DNA of 7,608 nt. Source: Microthrixaceae bacterium. GTDB lineage: Bacteria; Actinomycetota; Acidimicrobiia; Acidimicrobiales; Acidimicrobilacustridaceae. Below, piece by piece: positions 4,770-7,608 of the stretch (position 1 is the stretch's first letter; each line of letters starts with the position of its first letter). A program made the translations under genes and the position numbers. The DNA is taken from the NCBI GenBank assembly GCA_023264915.1, contig JAHFUU010000104.1, forward strand, positions 1-7,608. The letters run 5' to 3'. The notes below the pieces were generated by a model. That model was not told where the DNA came from and did no database searches. It saw only the letters and a list, made by a program, of their open reading frames with translations.

Positions 4770-6338
4770 GTGACCGTGGCCGATGCAGAGCTCACTGCAA
4801 CAGCACTGGCAGACCTGCATCGCGCGCGGCGCCGCAACCACCGGCAGAACATCCACTGGGTCGATGCCCTCTACCGCGTGTACCTGACAGGCATCGGTGC
4901 GCTCGTCGCCACGCTCGTGCTGGCCGGCCAGTTCCCCCAGACCAAGCTCGACGCGACAGGCCAGGCGACGCTGGTGGACCAGGGGCCCGCGTGGCTCGGG
5001 GCCGTGTTCGTCGCTGTCCTGGTCACTGGCCTTCGGTCAGGTGCCCGTGGCGGACCCCTGACGCTCGAGGCGGCGGTGGTGCAGCACGAGCTGCTGGCTC
5101 CCGTTGACCGGAGAGCCACACTCCGACAGCCGGCGCTTCACCAGGTCCGCTCCCTCGGCTTTGCCGGGCTCTTGGTGGGTGCCATCGTCGGGCTCCTCGC
5201 TGCACGGCAGACCTCAGTCGAGCCTGCCCTCTCAATCGCTGCATGCGCCTTGACCTTCGGAGCGGCCGCGGTGACCGGCGCGGCCGCCGCTCTGGTCATG
5301 TCCGGTCATCGTCTCGGCATTCGCCTGGCCGACACCCTCGCCGTGCTCCTGCTTGCGTGGTCGGCTGCCGACGTCCACTTCCACCTGGTCACGTCACCGG
5401 CCTCGATGCTGGCATCGGTGGCGTTCTGGCCCCTGCGGTCCAACCCGCTCGGCATCCTCGCCCTGGCCATGGCAACCGCGACGATCATGATCGGAGTGGG
5501 GAGTGTCGGCAACCTGTCGCTCGAGCAGGCCCGCCGACGCGCGGGGCTCGTCTCACAGCTGCGGTTCGCCGTCACGCTCCAAGACGTGCGAACCGTCGTG
5601 TTGCTTCGCCGCCAGCTGGCCCAGGAGCTGCCCCGCTCCCGCCCCTACCTCCAGCTGCGCCGGGGGCGGGGCCGACTACCGGCCGTGTGGCGCCGCGACT
5701 GGCAGAGCTACCTCCGGTTCCCACCGGTTCGGATCGCACGGATGGTCGCTCTCGCGGTGGTCGCCGGCTTCGCGGTCGGTTTCACATGGCAAGGCACGGT
5801 CCCGGCCTTCCTCGTCGGTGCTCTCGCCTTGTACCTGGCTGCATATGACGCTGTCGAACCGCTCGCGCAGGAGATCGATCATCCTTCCCGATGGGATGCC
5901 ATCCCCGAACCACAGGGCCGAATCCTCTTGCAGCACCTGCCCGCCGCGGCACTCATCATGGTCCTGCTCGTGGTGGTGTCAGCGGCGACGGCCCTCGTGC
6001 TCGTGCCGGTCAACGTCGTCATGGCACTCGCTCCCATGTTCGTGCTGCCAGTTGCCGTCGGCGCAACCGTCGGGGCTGCGGTGAGCACCTCGATGGGGGC
6101 GCCCAACCAGGCCCGCCAGCTGGACGAGCTGGGCGCGGACATGTTGGGCTTCGTCCAGATGATCCGGTTGGTCCTGCCGCCCGCGATGGTGGTTGCCGCG
6201 ATGCTGCCGATGCTCGCGGCAGGACACGACGCGGGCAACCTCCAGACCCAGAGGGTCTCCAACTCGTTCTTCTGGCCGCTCATCGTCATCGGCGGCGGGC
6301 TCTTGTACCTGACTTCCAGGAGGCCCAGCCGGCTATGA
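4770..6338 (+). CDS. Polytopic membrane protein, ABC-2-type exporter permease
   Basis: A 522-residue membrane protein with about 12 hydrophobic segments (near 34-53, 74-90, 129-145, 154-177, 186-202, 226-245, 323-339, 341-358, 390-413, 417-437, 463-484, 500-515). A basic cytoplasmic stretch near 250-322 (QARRRAGL, VVLLRRQLAQE, RGRGRLP, WRRDW) divides it into two groups of six, which suggests two fused permease halves. It is the likely membrane part of an exporter with the following ATPase, whose ATG overlaps its stop. The substrate is unknown. It brings to mind the actinobacterial DUF6297 group, but I cannot confirm that. I chose GTG 4770: the frame is open back to ATG 4638, but that stretch lies partly in repeat copy 2, has no hydrophobic or family-like features, and GTG 4770 has a -10 at leaderless distance. 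GTG 4776 is a near alternative. The permease role is inferred mainly from context. Confidence 0.8.
   Translation: MTVADAELTATALADLHRARRRNHRQNIHWVDALYRVYLTGIGALVATLVLAGQFPQTKLDATGQATLVDQGPAWLGAVFVAVLVTGLRSGARGGPLTLEAAVVQHELLAPVDRRATLRQPALHQVRSLGFAGLLVGAIVGLLAARQTSVEPALSIAACALTFGAAAVTGAAAALVMSGHRLGIRLADTLAVLLLAWSAADVHFHLVTSPASMLASVAFWPLRSNPLGILALAMATATIMIGVGSVGNLSLEQARRRAGLVSQLRFAVTLQDVRTVVLLRRQLAQELPRSRPYLQLRRGRGRLPAVWRRDWQSYLRFPPVRIARMVALAVVAGFAVGFTWQGTVPAFLVGALALYLAAYDAVEPLAQEIDHPSRWDAIPEPQGRILLQHLPAAALIMVLLVVVSAATALVLVPVNVVMALAPMFVLPVAVGATVGAAVSTSMGAPNQARQLDELGADMLGFVQMIRLVLPPAMVVAAMLPMLAAGHDAGNLQTQRVSNSFFWPLIVIGGGLLYLTSRRPSRL
6318..6323 (+). promoter_or_regulatory. Shine-Dalgarno for the ABC ATPase
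   Basis: AGGAGG lies 11 bases before the ATG at 6335, inside the end of the permease gene. It fixes the ATPase start at 6335 although its frame is open back to 5891 within the permease. Confidence 0.7.
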
Positions 6339-7090
6339 CCGAGAGCTGGTTCCAACAGGCCGCTCGCGGCGCCAAGGAGCGCTCAGAGCCCAAGGATCCC
6401 CCCAGGGCGGTGCTCGACGGCGCCACGCTCGTGACCGAAGGGGTGGCGAAGGACTACGGCGACGGTTTTGGCCTGAGCGCCCTTGATCTCGTGGTTCAAC
6501 CCGGCGAGCTGTTGATGCTCGTCGGGCCGAACGGCGCCGGCAAGTCCACCTTCTTGGGACTCGTCTCGGGCATGCTCGAACCCACAGAGGGATCGGTGTG
6601 GGTCGCCGGCTTCCCGACCGGCCAGCTCGAGGCCCGCGCCGCCACGTCACTGCTTCCGGACCAGCCCGTCCTCTATGACGACCTGACTGTCAACGAGCAC
6701 ATCGAGTACATCGCCCGCCTCCACCAGACCACCGACTGGGAGTCCTACGCGGACGACCTCCTCGAGATGTTCAACCTGGCCGACCGAGCCGATGACCTGC
6801 CATCGCGGTTCAGCCGGGGCCTGCGCCAGAAGACCTCACTGGTCTGCGGTCTCATCCGGCCGTTCCGCCTGCTGCTCATCGACGAGCCGTTCGCGGGCCT
6901 CGACCGACCCGCGCAGGAGACCCTCGTCGAGGTGCTCGGCGACCTGATCGACCAGGAGGCGACGATCGTCTGCTCGACACATCAGCTCGATCTGCTGGCC
7001 GTCGCCACCCGATGTGTGGGCTTGCGGGACGGAGAGAAGGTGTTCGACGGCAAGCCCAGCGCGGAAAGGGTCGAAGAGCTCGTCACCTGA
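6335..7090 (+). CDS. ABC transporter ATP-binding protein
   Basis: A 251-residue cytoplasmic ATPase that should power the upstream permease. All core motifs are present: Walker A GPNGAGKS (64-71), a Q-loop region SLLPDQPVLYDD (105-116, Gln110), a signature loop FSRGLRQK (159-166) of the SRG form common in ABC-2-type exporters in place of LSGGQ, Walker B LLLIDEP (179-185) with Glu184, the D-loop AGLD (187-190) and the switch His216 in STHQLD. The N-terminal 30 residues are polar and precede the usual start of the fold. The start overlaps the permease stop as ATGA, typical of translational coupling and fixed stoichiometry. No membrane segment is fused, so it needs a separate permease. The exported substrate cannot be told from sequence. 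Confidence 0.95.
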   Translation: MTESWFQQAARGAKERSEPKDPPRAVLDGATLVTEGVAKDYGDGFGLSALDLVVQPGELLMLVGPNGAGKSTFLGLVSGMLEPTEGSVWVAGFPTGQLEARAATSLLPDQPVLYDDLTVNEHIEYIARLHQTTDWESYADDLLEMFNLADRADDLPSRFSRGLRQKTSLVCGLIRPFRLLLIDEPFAGLDRPAQETLVEVLGDLIDQEATIVCSTHQLDLLAVATRCVGLRDGEKVFDGKPSAERVEELVT

Positions 7091-7130
7091 GCGGGGCCGC
7101 ACGGTGATCGCCCACCCGGCATGCCCCTCG

Positions 7131-7160
7131 CGGGCACTGGCGGGCACTGGCGCGCACTGG
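7131..7160. repeat. Three 10-bp tandem repeats after the ABC operon
   Basis: CGGGCACTGG occurs at 7131-7140 and 7141-7150, followed by CGCGCACTGG at 7151-7160, which has one change. It sits 41 bases after the ATPase stop in the gap between convergent genes and is non-coding. Confidence 0.8.
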
Positions 7161-7188
7161 CAGGCAGCCCGAGGTCGAGCAGTGCGTG
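7151..7188. terminator. Hairpin in the convergent gap, possible shared terminator
   Basis: CGCGCACTG (7151-7159) pairs with CAGTGCGTG (7180-7188), 9 bp with one G-T pair and a 20-base loop. The first two tandem repeat units could compete for the same right arm with slightly fewer pairs. No T-run follows on either strand, so intrinsic termination is not assured. The place, between two converging transcription units, is right for it. The remainder of 7091-7209 shows nothing else. Confidence 0.3.
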
Positions 7189-7209
7189 CACCCGAGTTGT
7201 CTGGGTCGC

Positions 7210-7608
7210 TCAGCCTCGTTTCACTCGGCCACGCAGGGCAGCAAAGGCCAGGAACTGGCTGACGATGCCCACACAGATCACAGCGCCGAGGCCCTTGGAG
7301 AGGGCCGCCGCGTCCCACCCGACCATCAGCAGCGAGCGGAGCGCGTCGAGGAGGTAGGTGACCGGGTTGTACCTGGCGATCGACGCGAGCCAACCGGTCA
7401 GGGCTTCCATCGGCATGAACGAGGTGGTCAGGAAGGCGAACGGGAAGAACAGCACGAAGCTCGAGTTGACAGCGGCGGGGCTGCCGGTGCGGAGCGCGAT
7501 CGCGTACGGGAACCCGGTGAACACAAGGCCCCACAGGCCAGCGATGAAGATGAATGCGAGCACCCCCAGCGGGCCTGCGGCGAATCGAACCCCGACGAGG
7601 AATCCCAT
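7210..7608 (-). CDS. ABC-2/DrrB-type transport permease, C-terminal part
   Basis: Only the last 132 residues are in the window; the frame runs to the right edge and the Met at 7608 is probably internal. Four hydrophobic segments are visible (near 13-35, 48-65, 67-78 weakly, and 104-125). The run FMPMEALTGWLASIARYNP with following VTYLLDALRSLL (64-92) matches the conserved end of DrrB-like ABC-2 permeases: a Pro-containing re-entrant region, then an Asn-Pro-x-Thr/Tyr turn. Family members export antibiotics, lipids or other hydrophobic molecules and work with a separate ATPase, usually encoded next to them and here presumably to the right. Because it is convergent with the 6335-7090 ATPase, the two need not be partners. 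The end is well defined: RGRVKRG then TGA. Confidence 0.85.
   Translation of the reverse strand: MGFLVGVRFAAGPLGVLAFIFIAGLWGLVFTGFPYAIALRTGSPAAVNSSFVLFFPFAFLTTSFMPMEALTGWLASIARYNPVTYLLDALRSLLMVGWDAAALSKGLGAVICVGIVSQFLAFAALRGRVKRG

Noticed and set aside
4306..4773. A plus-strand frame through the intergenic region containing a repeated APPHTDQSCGQD peptide
   Set aside because: The peptide repeat is only the translation of the duplicated DNA element. It starts inside nfuA, has no family resemblance and shows no ribosome binding site.
5891..6334. 148-codon N-terminal extension of the ABC ATPase
   Set aside because: It lies wholly inside the permease gene in another frame. The AGGAGG and ATGA overlap at 6335 and the position of Walker A at residue 64 support the shorter protein.
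6836..7534. A 232-codon minus-strand frame across the ATPase end and the terminal permease
   Set aside because: It overlaps two well-supported genes in other frames and is Arg/Pro-rich with no domain.

Overview
The window is high-GC bacterial DNA with actinobacterial features. Its Dxs is closest in memory to the mycobacterial type. Several genes have a TANNNT -10 hexamer only 8-9 bases before the start codon, as in leaderless actinobacterial transcripts. It also has a DUF4190-type protein with a Gly/Pro/Tyr-rich leader and a PAP2_3-type membrane phosphatase. A deep-branching actinobacterium such as a member of Acidimicrobiia is a reasonable guess, but this is inference; no rRNA or other marker is present.

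Layout. Positions 1-36 are two tandem 18-bp repeats running directly into a PAP2-superfamily membrane protein (37-930, +). After a 103-bp gap comes a complete dxs (1034-2905, +), the first enzyme of the MEP isoprenoid pathway. A short convergent gap with a small hairpin separates it from two minus-strand genes: a DUF4190-type membrane protein (2995-3588) and, upstream of it, an NfuA-type Fe-S carrier (3677-4342).

The 427-bp divergent intergenic region 4343-4769 is the most unusual part of the window. An 85-bp sequence (4346-4430) recurs as a 100-bp version (4596-4695). Between the copies lie 165 bp of non-coding DNA holding two abutting large inverted repeats (10-bp and 17-bp arms). Copy 1 overlaps the predicted nfuA promoter and copy 2 lies just upstream of the next operon.

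To the right is a two-gene ABC exporter operon: a 522-residue permease with about 12 membrane segments (4770-6338, +), whose start overlaps the ATPase start by ATGA, and a 251-residue ATPase (6335-7090, +). A 119-bp gap with 10-bp tandem repeats and a hairpin follows. The window ends in the C-terminal part of a convergent ABC-2/DrrB-type permease (7210-7608, -), whose 5' end lies outside.

How the genes relate: Dxs (isoprenoid supply), PAP2 (lipid phosphate chemistry) and NfuA (Fe-S supply, needed by the late MEP enzymes IspG and IspH) could be linked metabolically, but adjacency alone does not show this. The permease and ATPase very likely form one exporter of unknown substrate. The best candidate for something undescribed is the repeat/hairpin element at 4346-4695. 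No CRISPR array, tRNA, rRNA or intact transposase gene is visible.
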